From assembly GCA_019118505.1 (NCBI GenBank), contig DWYU01000077.1, positions 1 to 34,890 on the forward strand: a DNA stretch of 34,890 nucleotides. The letters run 5' to 3'. This DNA comes from Candidatus Oscillibacter excrementavium (GTDB taxonomy: Bacteria; Bacillota; Clostridia; Oscillospirales; Oscillospiraceae). Positions within the stretch are counted from its first letter, which is position 1. The number at the start of each line of letters is the position of its first letter. The position numbers and the translations under genes are program-made. Below are positions 16,982-24,673 of this stretch, in pieces. The notes beneath the pieces are model-generated. The model searched no databases. It was not told the origin of the DNA and worked only from the letters and a program-made list of their open reading frames with translations.

Positions 16982-18208
16982 ATGAAGGTTCCGTGGAAAG
17001 ATCTGCTGTCATCTTTGATCCTGGCGGTGTTCGTTGTGGTCTTTTACGGCGGCGCGCTTTTGATTGCCATGCTGTTTGCCGGCCTCTCCGGCTGGCCGCC
17101 CTATGTCCAGTATTCCCTGACGGCCTGGGTAGTGGTGTCCCTGCCCCTGGCGGTGATCGTCCTGGCGGGGCGGCGGTGGCTGCCCCGGCGGGCCAAGCGG
17201 TGGATGGGGCTGGGGACTCTCTGCGTCCTCGCGCTGTGTCTCGCTTACTGCGGCTTCGGCGCCTGGCGGGCCAGCATCCCCACCGTAGAGGACGGTCGGG
17301 CCGATCTGCTGCGGGAGTATGCCCCCTTTGCGGAAGATACCAAGGCCGTATGGCTGGAGGAGCCCTCCACTCTGCGGCTGGATTTCCAGGAGGCCCGGAA
17401 CCTGACCCTGGACGGGGCTACGGCCTTGTATCCGGTCTATTCCGCCTTTGTCCAGGCAGTGTACCCGGAGCCGACCGGCGATGATGCCATCCTGTACAGC
17501 ACCCAGGGCATCATCCGGTGCGACGGCACCATCACCGCCTACGAGCGGCTGCTGGACGGCACCACAGACATCGTGTTTGCCGCCGCCCCCTCCCAGGCCC
17601 AGCTGGATGCGGCCGCGGAGGCAGGCATGGAATACCACCTGACCCCCATCGGCCGGGAGGCCTTCGTGTTCTTCGTCAACAGCCGCAACCCGGTGACGGA
17701 GCTGACGGTGGAGGAGATCCGGGGTATCTACACCGGCCAGATCACCAACTGGCGGGAGGTGGGCGGCGAGAACCAGACCATCCGTCCCTTCCAGCGGGCG
17801 GAGGACAGCGGCAGCCAGTCCGCCCTGGAGCGGCTGATGGAGGGCCTGCCCCTGCTGGAACCGGAGCTGGAGGACCGGGTGGGCACTATGGGCGGCATCA
17901 TCCAGGAGGTGGCCAGCTACCGGAACTACCGCAATGCCATCGGCTTCTCCTTCCGCTTCTACGCCACGGAGATGGTGGAGAGCGGGGACATCCGCCTGCT
18001 GGCTCTGGATGGGGTGGAGCCCACCCGGGAGACCATCCGGGACGGGACGTATCCCATCACGGAGACCTTCTACGCCGTCACCGCCTCCCCGATCGGGGAA
18101 CCGCCCTTGGAAGAACGGGACCGGACCGTTGCCGCCTTCCTGGACTGGATCCTGTCGGACCAGGGCCAGCGGCTCATCCAGCAGACCGGCTATGTGGCCC
18201 TGGAATGA
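16982..18208 (+). CDS. Membrane-anchored PstS-like substrate-binding protein
   Basis: A 408-residue protein. Residues 9-34, 41-62 and 75-94 are three hydrophobic segments. Residues of about 130-405 resemble a periplasmic phosphate-binding (PBP-like type 2) domain. DGATALYPVYSAFV (144-157) matches the ligand loop that reads DGSTA... in PstS. Later blocks are VFFVNSRNPVTELTVEEIRGIYTGQITNWREVGG, PFQRAEDSGSQSALERLM and a C-terminal DWILSDQGQRLIQQTGYV. The start is ATG 16982 with AAAGGAGG. No pstC, pstA or pstB genes lie nearby, and the gene has its own promoter. It therefore looks like a stand-alone ligand sensor or scavenger rather than part of a transporter. Phosphate is the family's usual ligand but is not proven here. 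Confidence 0.8.
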   Translation: MKVPWKDLLSSLILAVFVVVFYGGALLIAMLFAGLSGWPPYVQYSLTAWVVVSLPLAVIVLAGRRWLPRRAKRWMGLGTLCVLALCLAYCGFGAWRASIPTVEDGRADLLREYAPFAEDTKAVWLEEPSTLRLDFQEARNLTLDGATALYPVYSAFVQAVYPEPTGDDAILYSTQGIIRCDGTITAYERLLDGTTDIVFAAAPSQAQLDAAAEAGMEYHLTPIGREAFVFFVNSRNPVTELTVEEIRGIYTGQITNWREVGGENQTIRPFQRAEDSGSQSALERLMEGLPLLEPELEDRVGTMGGIIQEVASYRNYRNAIGFSFRFYATEMVESGDIRLLALDGVEPTRETIRDGTYPITETFYAVTASPIGEPPLEERDRTVAAFLDWILSDQGQRLIQQTGYVALE

Positions 18209-18212
18209 GGCC

Positions 18213-18241
18213 TTGCCAGCTCTTTTCCGCTGTGATATGCT
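18213..18241 (+). promoter_or_regulatory. Promoter of the yjdF leader
   Basis: TTGCCA (18213-18218), a 17-nt spacer, and TATGCT (18236-18241). The start is expected near 18248, giving a structured leader of about 110 nt before yjdF. Confidence 0.6.
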
Positions 18242-18254
18242 GATAGGGCAAAGA

Positions 18255-18352
18255 TAAAAACACGTCCCGGTTGGTAGTCCGGGAGCGGCTGCTGGCCGTC
18301 AGTAACCTGCCTCCTTGGTTGTCCGTTCTTTGTGAGAGTCATTCAAAGGAGG
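18255..18352 (+). promoter_or_regulatory. Probable yjdF riboswitch with anti-Shine-Dalgarno segment
   Basis: The leader in front of a yjdF gene folds into TCCCGG-loop-CCGGGA (18265-18284) and CGGC-TGCTG-GCCG (18286-18298), with unpaired purine-rich stretches typical of an aptamer. CCTCCTT (18310-18316) is an exact complement of the ribosome binding site AAGGAGG (18346-18352). CTTTG (18328-18332) can compete by pairing with CAAAG (18344-18348). Known yjdF RNAs bind aza-aromatic compounds and control yjdF; the placement and fold fit, though I could not test the aptamer consensus. Control of translation rather than transcription is inferred. Confidence 0.68.
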
Positions 18353-18359
18353 GCACCAT

Positions 18360-18773
18360 ATGGGCATCAGCAAGCTCACCATCCTGTTCGACGATCCCTT
18401 CTGGATCGGCCTGTACGAGCGGGAGGACGACGCGGGGTACTCTGTCTGCCGGATCGTCTTCGGCGGAGAGCCCCGGGACCAGGAGATCTACGCCTATCTC
18501 CTGGAACACTGGCGGACGCTGCGATTCAGCCCGCCCCGGCCGGGGACAGCCAGCCCGGACGCTCCCCAAAGCCCCAAGCGGCGCCAGCGGGAGGCCCGGC
18601 AGGCGACCCGGACCGGGGGCATCGGCACCAAGGCCCAGCAGGCCCTGAAGCTCCAGCAGGAGCAGGGGAAACAGGCCCGCCTCACCCGCACCCGTCAGCA
18701 GCGGGAGGCAGAGGAAGCCCGGAAGTTCCAGCTGCGGCAGATGCGCCGAAAGGAAAAGCACAGAGGTCACTGA
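18360..18773 (+). CDS. yjdF: YjdF family protein (DUF2992)
   Basis: A 137-residue protein of the YjdF family. The N-terminal globular part (1-60) has KLTILFDDPFWIGLYE, then YSVCRIVFGGEPRDQEIYAYLLEHW. The C-terminal half is a long charged helix rich in Arg, Lys and Gln (QSPKRRQREARQ through RRKEKHRGH), which looks nucleic-acid or ribosome directed. Function is unknown; the family is known chiefly through the riboswitch that controls it, thought to help cells cope with toxic aromatic heterocycles. The ATG is 7 nt from AAGGAGG. The stop codon lies within the terminator stem. Confidence 0.92.
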   Translation: MGISKLTILFDDPFWIGLYEREDDAGYSVCRIVFGGEPRDQEIYAYLLEHWRTLRFSPPRPGTASPDAPQSPKRRQREARQATRTGGIGTKAQQALKLQQEQGKQARLTRTRQQREAEEARKFQLRQMRRKEKHRGH

Positions 18774-18786
18774 CCTCTGTGCTTTT
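18754..18786 (+). terminator. Terminator of yjdF
   Basis: AAAAGCACAGAGGTCA (18754-18769) pairs perfectly with TGACCTCTGTGCTTTT (18771-18786), ending in six T. It overlaps the last codons and the stop of yjdF. Confidence 0.9.
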
Positions 18787-18814
18787 TTCATTGGCGGACT
18801 GGTGCGCTTGGGAC

Positions 18815-18842
18815 TTGCGCCGGCGGCGGAGTCTGCTATAAT
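18815..18842 (+). promoter_or_regulatory. Promoter of the amidohydrolase gene
   Basis: TTGCGC (18815-18820), a 16-nt spacer, and an extended -10 TGCTATAAT (TATAAT at 18837-18842). Confidence 0.65.
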
Positions 18843-18904
18843 AGCGGTGTTGAACACATCGCCGCCCCGCTGCGCCGGGGCGGTCTGGAAGGAGAACTGC
18901 GGGC

Positions 18905-19717
18905 ATGAAGATCATCGACGCCCATCTGCATCTGTTTACCGAGGACTCCGCCGAGGAGATGGCCCGCCAGGTGGGCCACCACGGCACCGTCCGCCACCTG
19001 CGGGAGGTCTACGGCCAGCTGGACATCGTCCACGGCGTGGTCATGGGCAACTACGGCCTGGACGTCCAGGGCCGCTGCCCCGCCGACCTGTTCCACTACT
19101 GCGTGGGGCTGGACAGCGGCGTCACCCAGGGCGGCCGGGCGGTGGCGGACCTGCCGGACCGGGTGGAGGAGCACCTGCGGCGGGAGAGCTGCTGCGGCGT
19201 GAAGCTGTACCCCGGCTACAACAAGGTCTCCCTGTCTGACCCCATGTACGAGCCCATCTACTGCCTGGCGGCCCGGTATGGCAAGCCGGTGGCCGTCCAC
19301 ATGGGGCTGACGTCCTTTCCCCAGGCCCACCTGAAATACTGCCATCCCCTGGCCCTGGATGAGGTTGCGGCAGGCCACCCGGACACCCGGTTCGTCATGT
19401 GCCACTTCGGCAACCCCTTTCTGGAGTCCGCGGCGGCGGTGGTGGAGAAGAACCCCAACGTGGCCGCGGACCTGTCCGGCCTGCTGGAGGGCCGGGTGGA
19501 CCTGGACGCGTACTTCCGGGAGCAGGCGGGCTACGTGTCCCTGCTGCGCACCTGGCTCACCGCCATCCAGTGCTGGGACAAAGTGATGTTTGGCACTGAC
19601 TGGCCTATTGTCAATTTAGGCGAATATATTGGCTTTGTTGCCCGGCTGGTGCCGGAGCCGTACCACGAGGCGGTGTTCTTTGACAACGCCAACCGGATCT
19701 ATGGACTGGGACTGTGA
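18905..19717 (+). CDS. Amidohydrolase-family metal-dependent hydrolase (Amidohydro_2 type)
   Basis: A 270-residue TIM-barrel hydrolase or decarboxylase. Metal-site residues are visible: His7 and His9 (DAHLHLF), Lys100 (GVKLYPGY), His132 (VHMGL), His167 (CHFGNP) and Asp232 (GTDWPIVN). This combination fits the Amidohydro_2 branch, whose members act on cyclic amides, lactones or aromatic acids. The true substrate cannot be inferred. It has its own promoter and is closed by a terminator on each side, so it is a single-gene unit. The start ATG has GGAAGGAG about 10 nt upstream. Confidence 0.85.
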   Translation: MKIIDAHLHLFTEDSAEEMARQVGHHGTVRHLREVYGQLDIVHGVVMGNYGLDVQGRCPADLFHYCVGLDSGVTQGGRAVADLPDRVEEHLRRESCCGVKLYPGYNKVSLSDPMYEPIYCLAARYGKPVAVHMGLTSFPQAHLKYCHPLALDEVAAGHPDTRFVMCHFGNPFLESAAAVVEKNPNVAADLSGLLEGRVDLDAYFREQAGYVSLLRTWLTAIQCWDKVMFGTDWPIVNLGEYIGFVARLVPEPYHEAVFFDNANRIYGLGL

Positions 19718-19723
19718 GACAGC

Positions 19724-19757
19724 AAAAGAGGAGGGGCCTTTCGGCTCCTCCTCTTTT
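19724..19757. terminator. Bidirectional terminator between the amidohydrolase gene and ftsH
   Basis: AAAAGAGGAGG-GGCC-TTTC-GGCT-CCTCCTCTTTT forms a long stem flanked by A and T runs. It serves the plus-strand amidohydrolase gene and the minus-strand ftsH, whose ends face each other. Confidence 0.8.
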
Positions 19758-19777
19758 CCGCTTCTCACGGGGAAAGT

Positions 19778-21592
19778 TCACTTGTTCAGGATCTCCATGA
19801 ACTCGTCGCCGGTAATGGTCTCCTTTTCATACAGGTACTTGGCAAGTTCATCCAGCTTCTCCCGGTTCTCGGAGAGGATCTTGTCCGCCTTCTCGTGCTG
19901 GCGCTTCACCAGCTCCACCACCTGCTGGTCGATCTTGGCCGCCGTCTCGGCGGAGCAGGCCAGGGAGGTGTCCCCGCCCAGGTACTGGTTCTGCACGGTC
20001 TCCAGGGCCACCATGTCGAAGTCATCGCTCATGCCGTACCGGGTGATCATGGCCCGGGCCAGCTTGGTGGCCTGCTCGATGTCGTTGGAGGCGCCGGTGG
20101 AGGCGGAGTGGAACACCAGCTCTTCGGCGGCCCGGCCGCCGGTGAGGGTGGCGATCTTGTTCTCCAGCTCCTCCTTGCTCATCAGATAGTGGTTGCCCTC
20201 GTCCACCTGCATGGTGTAGCCCAGGGCGCCGGAGGTCCGGGGCACAATGGTGATCTTCTGCACCGGAGCGGAGTTGGTCTGCTTGGCCGCCACCAGGGCG
20301 TGGCCGATCTCGTGGTAGGCCACCACCTTCTTCTCCTGGTCCGTCAGGATGGCGTTCTTCTTCTGGTAGCCGGCGATGACCACCTCGATGCTCTCCTCCA
20401 GGTCCGCCTGGGTGGCGAAGCGCCGGCCGTCCCGCACCGCCCGCAGGGCGGCCTCGTTGACGATGTTGGCCAGCTCTGCGCCGCTGGCGCCGGAGGCCAT
20501 CCGGGCCACCTTGCCCCAGTCCACGTCCTCCGCCACCTTGATCTTCTTGGCGTGGACCTTCAGGATGTCCTCCCGCCCCTTCAGGTCCGGCAGCTCCACA
20601 GGCACCCGCCGGTCAAACCGGCCGGGCCGGGTCAGGGCCGGGTCCAGGGACTCGGGCCGGTTGGTGGCCGCCAGGATGATGACGCCGGTGTTCTCCTCAA
20701 AGCCGTCCATCTCTGTCAGCAGCTGGTTCAGGGTCTGCTCCCGCTCGTCGTTGCCGCCGTAGGCGCCGGAGTTCCGCTTCTGGCCGATGGCGTCGATCTC
20801 GTCGATGAACACGATGCAGGGGGCCTTTTCCTTGGCCTGCTTGAACAGGTCCCGGACCTTGCTGGCGCCCATGCCCACGAACATCTCCACGAATTCCGAG
20901 CCGGACATGGAGAAGAAGGGCACGTTGGCCTCGCCGGCCACGGCCTTGGCCAGCATGGTCTTGCCGGTTCCGGGAGGGCCCACCAGCAGCACGCCCTTGG
21001 GCATGGTGGCACCGATCTCCCGGTATTTGCTGGGGTCATGGAGGTACTCCACGATCTCCTTCAGGTTGTCCTTGGCCTCATCCTCGCCGGCCACATCGGA
21101 GAACTTGATGCCCTCCGAGGACTTGACGTACATCTTGGCGTTGGACTTGCCGAAGGCCATGGCGTTAGGCCCGCCCATGCTCTTCATCATCCGTTTGGAG
21201 AGATACTGCCCCAGGACGATGAAGATGACAATGGGTAGCACCCAACTCAGCAGAAAGCTGAGAATGGGATCCGTCTGCTGGATGACCTCGCCGTTGAACT
21301 TTGCGCCGGAGTCCTTCAGCATCTGCGTCAGATTGGGATCCGGCATCATGCCGGTGGAGTAGACGGCGGTGTTGTCCTTGTTGGTAAAGACGATCTGGTT
21401 CTCCTCTTCCTGGACCTCCACCTGGCCCAGCTCGTGGTTTTCCGCCATATCCATGAAGGTGCTGTAGTCCACCTCCTGGACCTGCTGCTTCGCCATCCAG
21501 GGCATGGCCAGGAAGTTGAACAGCAGCAGGATCAGCATGACCACGCAGTAGTAAAAAATCAATGGCCGTTTCGGGGGTTTCACTTCTTTCAT
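19778..21592 (-). CDS. ftsH: ATP-dependent membrane zinc metalloprotease FtsH
   Basis: A 604-residue membrane protease that unfolds and degrades membrane and short-lived cytosolic proteins. Membrane helices are at about 11-30 and 110-129, with a small outward-facing domain between them. The AAA+ domain has Walker A GPPGTGKT (205-212), Walker [13 protein letters not shown], and the second-region-of-homology pattern [20 protein letters not shown]. The zinc site HEIGH is at 427-431. The start ATG overlaps the stop of the upstream gene (ATGA), so it is translated in tandem with that small protein. Length is near the lower end of normal. Confidence 0.97.
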   Translation of the reverse strand: MKEVKPPKRPLIFYYCVVMLILLLFNFLAMPWMAKQQVQEVDYSTFMDMAENHELGQVEVQEEENQIVFTNKDNTAVYSTGMMPDPNLTQMLKDSGAKFNGEVIQQTDPILSFLLSWVLPIVIFIVLGQYLSKRMMKSMGGPNAMAFGKSNAKMYVKSSEGIKFSDVAGEDEAKDNLKEIVEYLHDPSKYREIGATMPKGVLLVGPPGTGKTMLAKAVAGEANVPFFSMSGSEFVEMFVGMGASKVRDLFKQAKEKAPCIVFIDEIDAIGQKRNSGAYGGNDEREQTLNQLLTEMDGFEENTGVIILAATNRPESLDPALTRPGRFDRRVPVELPDLKGREDILKVHAKKIKVAEDVDWGKVARMASGASGAELANIVNEAALRAVRDGRRFATQADLEESIEVVIAGYQKKNAILTDQEKKVVAYHEIGHALVAAKQTNSAPVQKITIVPRTSGALGYTMQVDEGNHYLMSKEELENKIATLTGGRAAEELVFHSASTGASNDIEQATKLARAMITRYGMSDDFDMVALETVQNQYLGGDTSLACSAETAAKIDQQVVELVKRQHEKADKILSENREKLDELAKYLYEKETITGDEFMEILNK

Positions 21593-22041
21593 CAGATGTC
21601 TTCCTTTCCTTGTTGTTCTTCCTCGCAGTTCATCTGCTGGTCCATGGCCATCAGGGCCGCCACCAGGGCGCTCCGCATGGCCTGGCTGGCAAAGTCAATG
21701 GCGTACTCCGCGTAGAGGGCCGCTGCCTCCGCCTGCTCCTCCCGGGGGTCTTCCTCCCCGTGCATCAGCCGGGGCAGTTTGTCCCGCAGGATCTCCTCCA
21801 TCCGGCGGGTGTAATCCCGCTGGGCGGAGGCCAGCTCCGCCACCGCCGGGGACCGGCATCCCTCCGCCCGTTTTTCCAGCATCAGGGCGTTCTCCCGGTA
21901 GTCGTTCATCGCATCCTGCAGGATCTGCCGGAGCCGGTCATGGTCCGCGCCCTGGCACAGCTCCAGGCGTGTCTGCAGCAGGCCGTACTGCCGCTCCAGC
22001 TCACAGAGCTTCACCGCGAAGATGCCCTCTCTCAGTTCCAT
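21592..22041 (-). CDS. Small helical hypothetical protein, coupled to ftsH
   Basis: 149 residues, unrecognised. The sequence is almost entirely predicted helix, rich in Glu, Arg, Leu and Ala (for example LCELERQYGLLQTRLELC and SAQRDYTRRMEEILRDKL). It has no signal peptide or membrane segment and ends in an acidic Gln/Glu tail. AAGGAG lies 7 nt before the ATG. Its stop overlaps the ftsH start by one base, so the two are made together. An adaptor or substrate-related role for FtsH is possible but rests only on this coupling. An extended -10 (TGGTATAAC on the minus strand at 22099-22092) lies upstream, without a clear -35. Confidence 0.75.
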   Translation of the reverse strand: MELREGIFAVKLCELERQYGLLQTRLELCQGADHDRLRQILQDAMNDYRENALMLEKRAEGCRSPAVAELASAQRDYTRRMEEILRDKLPRLMHGEEDPREEQAEAAALYAEYAIDFASQAMRSALVAALMAMDQQMNCEEEQQGKEDI

Positions 22042-22152
22042 TCCTGCGCTCCTTTCCGGCCCGCGGTATGGGCCGCCTCTCTGATGATTCTGTTATACCA
22101 CACCTCTCCCGCCGCCGCCACTGGCAATGGCGGGACTCTGTCCTGACAAAAA

Positions 22153-22185
22153 CGCCCCTGTGTCAAAAAACCTGACACAGGGGCG
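22153..22185 (-). terminator. Terminator of the tetR gene
   Basis: CGCCCCTGTGTCA and TGACACAGGGGCG form a 13-bp stem around AAAAACC; on the minus strand it is followed by five T. It closes the TetR gene before the ftsH pair. Confidence 0.85.
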
Positions 22186-22202
22186 CATCTGTCAATCGCC
22201 AT

Positions 22203-22745
22203 TCAGTTCTGGCCGGGGTGCAGCATCTCGCCGGACAGCAGCCGCGCCAGCTGGTTCGCCAGCCGCTCCCGGTCCTGGGGCGTGCGGCGGTCGCTGCCCA
22301 GCAGCAGGCCCGCCATGCCGCAGGCGTAGAAGTCCAGGGTCACCTGCCAGTCCGCCTGATTCAGCGGCGGCTCGATCCCCCACTCCCGGGCGCTGCCCTC
22401 CAGATAGGACCGCGCGGTCTCCACCATGATCCGCTCCATGGCCTCCCGCCGCTGGGAGTTCAGCAGCCGCCGGACCATGGGCTGGGACTCCGCCGCAAAG
22501 TTTACGAACAGCTTCAGCGCCTCCCGGGGGGAGGGCGCTTTCAGGCTCTGGGCCAGAAGCCGCTCCACGCCCTGGCGGGCCGTCCACTCCAGCACATCCA
22601 CAATATCCCGGAAATGGTAGTAGAAGGTCTGTCGGGAGATCCCGCAGGCCTCCACCAGATCCTTCACGGTGATCTTGTCCACATCCTTCCGGGCGGCCAT
22701 CTCCAAAAAGGCACTGGCCACGGCGCTCTTCACGTCCACCGGCAT
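22203..22745 (-). CDS. TetR/AcrR-family transcriptional regulator
   Basis: A 180-residue one-component regulator. The helix-turn-helix is at about 22-50 (KITVKDLVEACGISRQTFYYHFRDIVDVLEW), preceded by the usual first helix. The C-terminal 120 residues are helical and would hold the ligand pocket; they resemble the DhaS-like subgroup but are not diagnostic. I chose ATG 22745, with GGAGGG 6 nt upstream, over ATG 22751, which abuts that site. It diverges from degV, so degV and itself are the likely targets. Around the degV -10 lies an imperfect palindrome, CATAT...ATATG (22896-22919), that could be its site. Confidence 0.88.
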   Translation of the reverse strand: MPVDVKSAVASAFLEMAARKDVDKITVKDLVEACGISRQTFYYHFRDIVDVLEWTARQGVERLLAQSLKAPSPREALKLFVNFAAESQPMVRRLLNSQRREAMERIMVETARSYLEGSAREWGIEPPLNQADWQVTLDFYACGMAGLLLGSDRRTPQDRERLANQLARLLSGEMLHPGQN

Positions 22746-22874
22746 TCGCATCCCTCCCCTGTCCGTCCGTTCTATCATACCGGAAACCACGCCCTCATTG
22801 CAAGCCCCTGCCGGCAAAGTTTTCCCCGGCGCACAGAACGCGGGCCATCTGTTTTCCGAAAGCGGATTTTCCTC

Positions 22875-22903
22875 TTGATTTTTGCGGCGCTGTTCCATAT
22901 ACT
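22875..22903 (+). promoter_or_regulatory. Promoter of degV
   Basis: TTGATT (22875-22880), a 17-nt spacer, and TATACT (22898-22903). It leaves a leader of about 110 nt that contains the hairpin CCCCTG-CCCGG-CAGGGG (22977-22993) but no T-run. Confidence 0.6.
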
Positions 22904-23022
22904 AAGGAATATAGATATGATGTGACGGAATCCGGAGACCGTGTCATCCGGTCCGGCGGCCGGATGCGCCGGCGGTCCCCTGCCCGGCAGGGGAGACGAG
23001 AGAAAGGTTTGGAGAGACTGCT

Positions 23023-23886
23023 ATGACACCCCAAAAAATCGCCCTGCTGACGGACTCCTGCGCGGACCTCTCCCCTCAGCTGGCGGCGGAAAATCAAGTC
23101 TTTGTCGTGCCCCTGCGGATTTTGTGCGCTGACGGTGAGTATCGGGACGGCGTGGACATCCACGCCGCAGACATTTACGCCCGCCTCCGGGCCGGGGAAC
23201 TGCCCCAGACCTCCCTGCCCGCCGCCCAGGACATCACCGACGCCTTCGACGCCATCGCCGCGGCCGGGTACGACGGGGCCATCGCCCTGATGCTCTCCGG
23301 CGGCCTGTCCGGCACCTACAACATGGTGCGGCTGCTGGCGGAGGAGCGGAAGGACCTTCACATCCGGGTGTACGACTCCATCAGCGGGTCCCTGGGCACC
23401 GGCATGATGGTGCTGCAGCTGGCGGAGGACATCCGCCGGGGCATGGACTGGGAGACCCTGACGGAGCGCCGGGTGCCCTGGCTCATCCGGAACACCTTCC
23501 CCTTCTTCTCCGTGGACACCCTGGAGTATTTACAGAAGGGCGGCCGCATCGGCAAGGTGACGGCCATGGCGGGCACCATGCTGCAGATCAAGCCCCTCAT
23601 CACCTTTGCCGCCGACGGGCAGCTCCAGTCCATCGCCAAGGTCCGGGGCCGGAACCTGGTGATCCGCAAGCTCATCGAGCTGGTGGAGGACCGCCACGCC
23701 GGCGCGGCCCGGTACAACCTGGCGGTGGCCAACGGCGGCGCCCCGGCGGAGATGGAGGTCCTGCGGGACAAGCTCACCGCCGCCCTGCCGGACTACGACC
23801 ACATCTGGAGCGGCGAGCTGGACGGCACCCTCAGCGTCTACATCGGCGACGGCGTGCTGGGGGCCGCGGTGCAGAGGCTGGAGTAG
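23023..23886 (+). CDS. DegV family fatty-acid-binding protein
   Basis: 287 residues, normal for DegV. These two-domain proteins bind a fatty acid and, as FakB, present it to the kinase FakA. Family marks: IALLTDSCADLS at the N-terminus, LSGGLSGTYNMVRLLA, VYDSISGSLGTGMMVLQLA, and the central VDTLEYLQKGGRIGK followed by LQIKPLITF. The ATG is preceded by GGAGAG. No fakA is in the window. The divergent TetR gene suggests lipid-responsive control, which is inference. The stop lies 8 nt before a 154-bp inverted-repeat element. Confidence 0.93.
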   Translation: MTPQKIALLTDSCADLSPQLAAENQVFVVPLRILCADGEYRDGVDIHAADIYARLRAGELPQTSLPAAQDITDAFDAIAAAGYDGAIALMLSGGLSGTYNMVRLLAEERKDLHIRVYDSISGSLGTGMMVLQLAEDIRRGMDWETLTERRVPWLIRNTFPFFSVDTLEYLQKGGRIGKVTAMAGTMLQIKPLITFAADGQLQSIAKVRGRNLVIRKLIELVEDRHAGAARYNLAVANGGAPAEMEVLRDKLTAALPDYDHIWSGELDGTLSVYIGDGVLGAAVQRLE

Positions 23887-23894
23887 GAATTAGG

Positions 23895-24048
23895 AATGAG
23901 GAATGAGGAGTTAGGAATTAGGAATTGAAACGGCAGCAGAGGTTTTCCTCCATGATCGCCTGCCAGACAACAAGGACCCGGCGGCCTGATGGCCCCGGGT
24001 CCTTGCTTACGCGCAGAATTCCTAATTCCTAACTCCTCATTCCTCATT
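23895..24048. repeat. 154-bp element with perfect 32-bp inverted ends and an internal hairpin
   Basis: The left arm (23895-23926) and right arm (24017-24048) are exact 32-nt reverse complements built from AATTAGG/AATGAGG-type units. Between them lies AAGGACCCGG-C-GGCC-TGAT-GGCC-CCGGGTCCTT (23972-24004). It occupies the whole gap between the convergent degV and dtxR-like genes, and its right edge supplies part of the latter's stop codon. It could act as a two-way terminator. The long perfect arms, much less GC-rich than the neighbourhood, look like a miniature mobile repeat. A decayed single arm of the same unit type is near 3743-3776. Confidence 0.8.
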
Positions 24049-24442
24049 ATTCCGTTGGGGCGCTTCCCATTGCCTCGCCGGATCCAGTGGTGCAGAGCTT
24101 TCGGAGACAGTGCTCCGGCAGGGCGGCGGCCAGGGCGCCCGCCACGGCGGCGGTCTCCTCCCGGTCCAGCTCCAGCCCCAGGGCCGGCAGACGCCGCTCC
24201 AGGTCCCGGAGACCCGCCTGCAGCTGCCGGGCCAGGGCCGCGCCCGTCTCCGTCAGGGTGATCTTGCCGTACCGCTCCTTGGTCACCAGGTCCTTTTCCG
24301 CCAGGATGGTCAGCATCCGGGTGACGGAGGGCCGGGACACCTGGAGCGCCCGGGCCACCTGGGCGGAGCTGACCGCCGTCTGTTCCCGGGCCAACCGGCC
24401 GATGGCCAGCAGGTACCGCAGATGCGCTTGGCTCAATTCCAT
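24047..24442 (-). CDS. DtxR/MntR-like transcriptional regulator with diverged metal site
   Basis: 131 residues. The N-terminal winged helix follows the DtxR pattern: HLRYLLAIGRLA, then VSSAQVARALQVSRPSVTRMLTILAEKDLVTKERYGKITLTETG. The C-terminal helices (RDLERRLPALGLELDREETAAVAGALAAALPEHCLRKL) align with the dimerisation region but lack the usual acidic/His metal ligands (the DACxxEH block). MarR-type descent is the alternative. It is the last gene of the feo run, 46 nt after the Cys-rich gene. DtxR-type palindromes stand at the head of that run, which supports an iron-regulator role. The start is ATG 24442 with AAGGAGG about 11 nt upstream. Confidence 0.7.
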   Translation of the reverse strand: MELSQAHLRYLLAIGRLAREQTAVSSAQVARALQVSRPSVTRMLTILAEKDLVTKERYGKITLTETGAALARQLQAGLRDLERRLPALGLELDREETAAVAGALAAALPEHCLRKLCTTGSGEAMGSAPTE

Positions 24443-24488
24443 GGGGTGGAACGCCTCCTTCCGCCCGGCGGGCCCGGGCTGCCGTGGG

Positions 24489-24659
24489 TCAGGGATGGCG
24501 GGGCGTCTCGCCGCAGTGGCATCCGCCGCCGCAGGCCCCGCAGTTGCCGCCGCAGGAGCAGCCGCCCTTGCCGTGGCGCCGGTTGTAGATGCCCTTGCCC
24601 ACGATGGCCACAAAGACCGCCAGGACGATGAGGGCCGCCATGATGGTGGGTGCGTTCAT
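24489..24659 (-). CDS. FeoB-associated Cys-rich membrane protein
   Basis: A 56-residue protein. Residues 4-22 are a single membrane helix (PTIMAALIVLAVFVAIVGKG), followed by a basic turn (YNRRHGKGG) and a cytosolic tail with six Cys and one His (CSCGGNCGACGGGCHC). This is the layout of the small Cys-rich partner found after FeoB in Firmicutes; a role in passing or sensing Fe(II) is proposed for the family but not proven. AAAGGAAG lies 5 nt upstream of the ATG. It begins 14 nt after the feoB stop, so it is in the same message. Confidence 0.9.
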   Translation of the reverse strand: MNAPTIMAALIVLAVFVAIVGKGIYNRRHGKGGCSCGGNCGACGGGCHCGETPRHP

Positions 24660-24673
24660 GGGCGCTTCCTTTC

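Noticed and set aside
22977-22993. Hairpin in the degV leader as an attenuator
   Set aside because: The stem CCCCTG/CAGGGG is short and has no T-run, and no alternative pairing partner was found.
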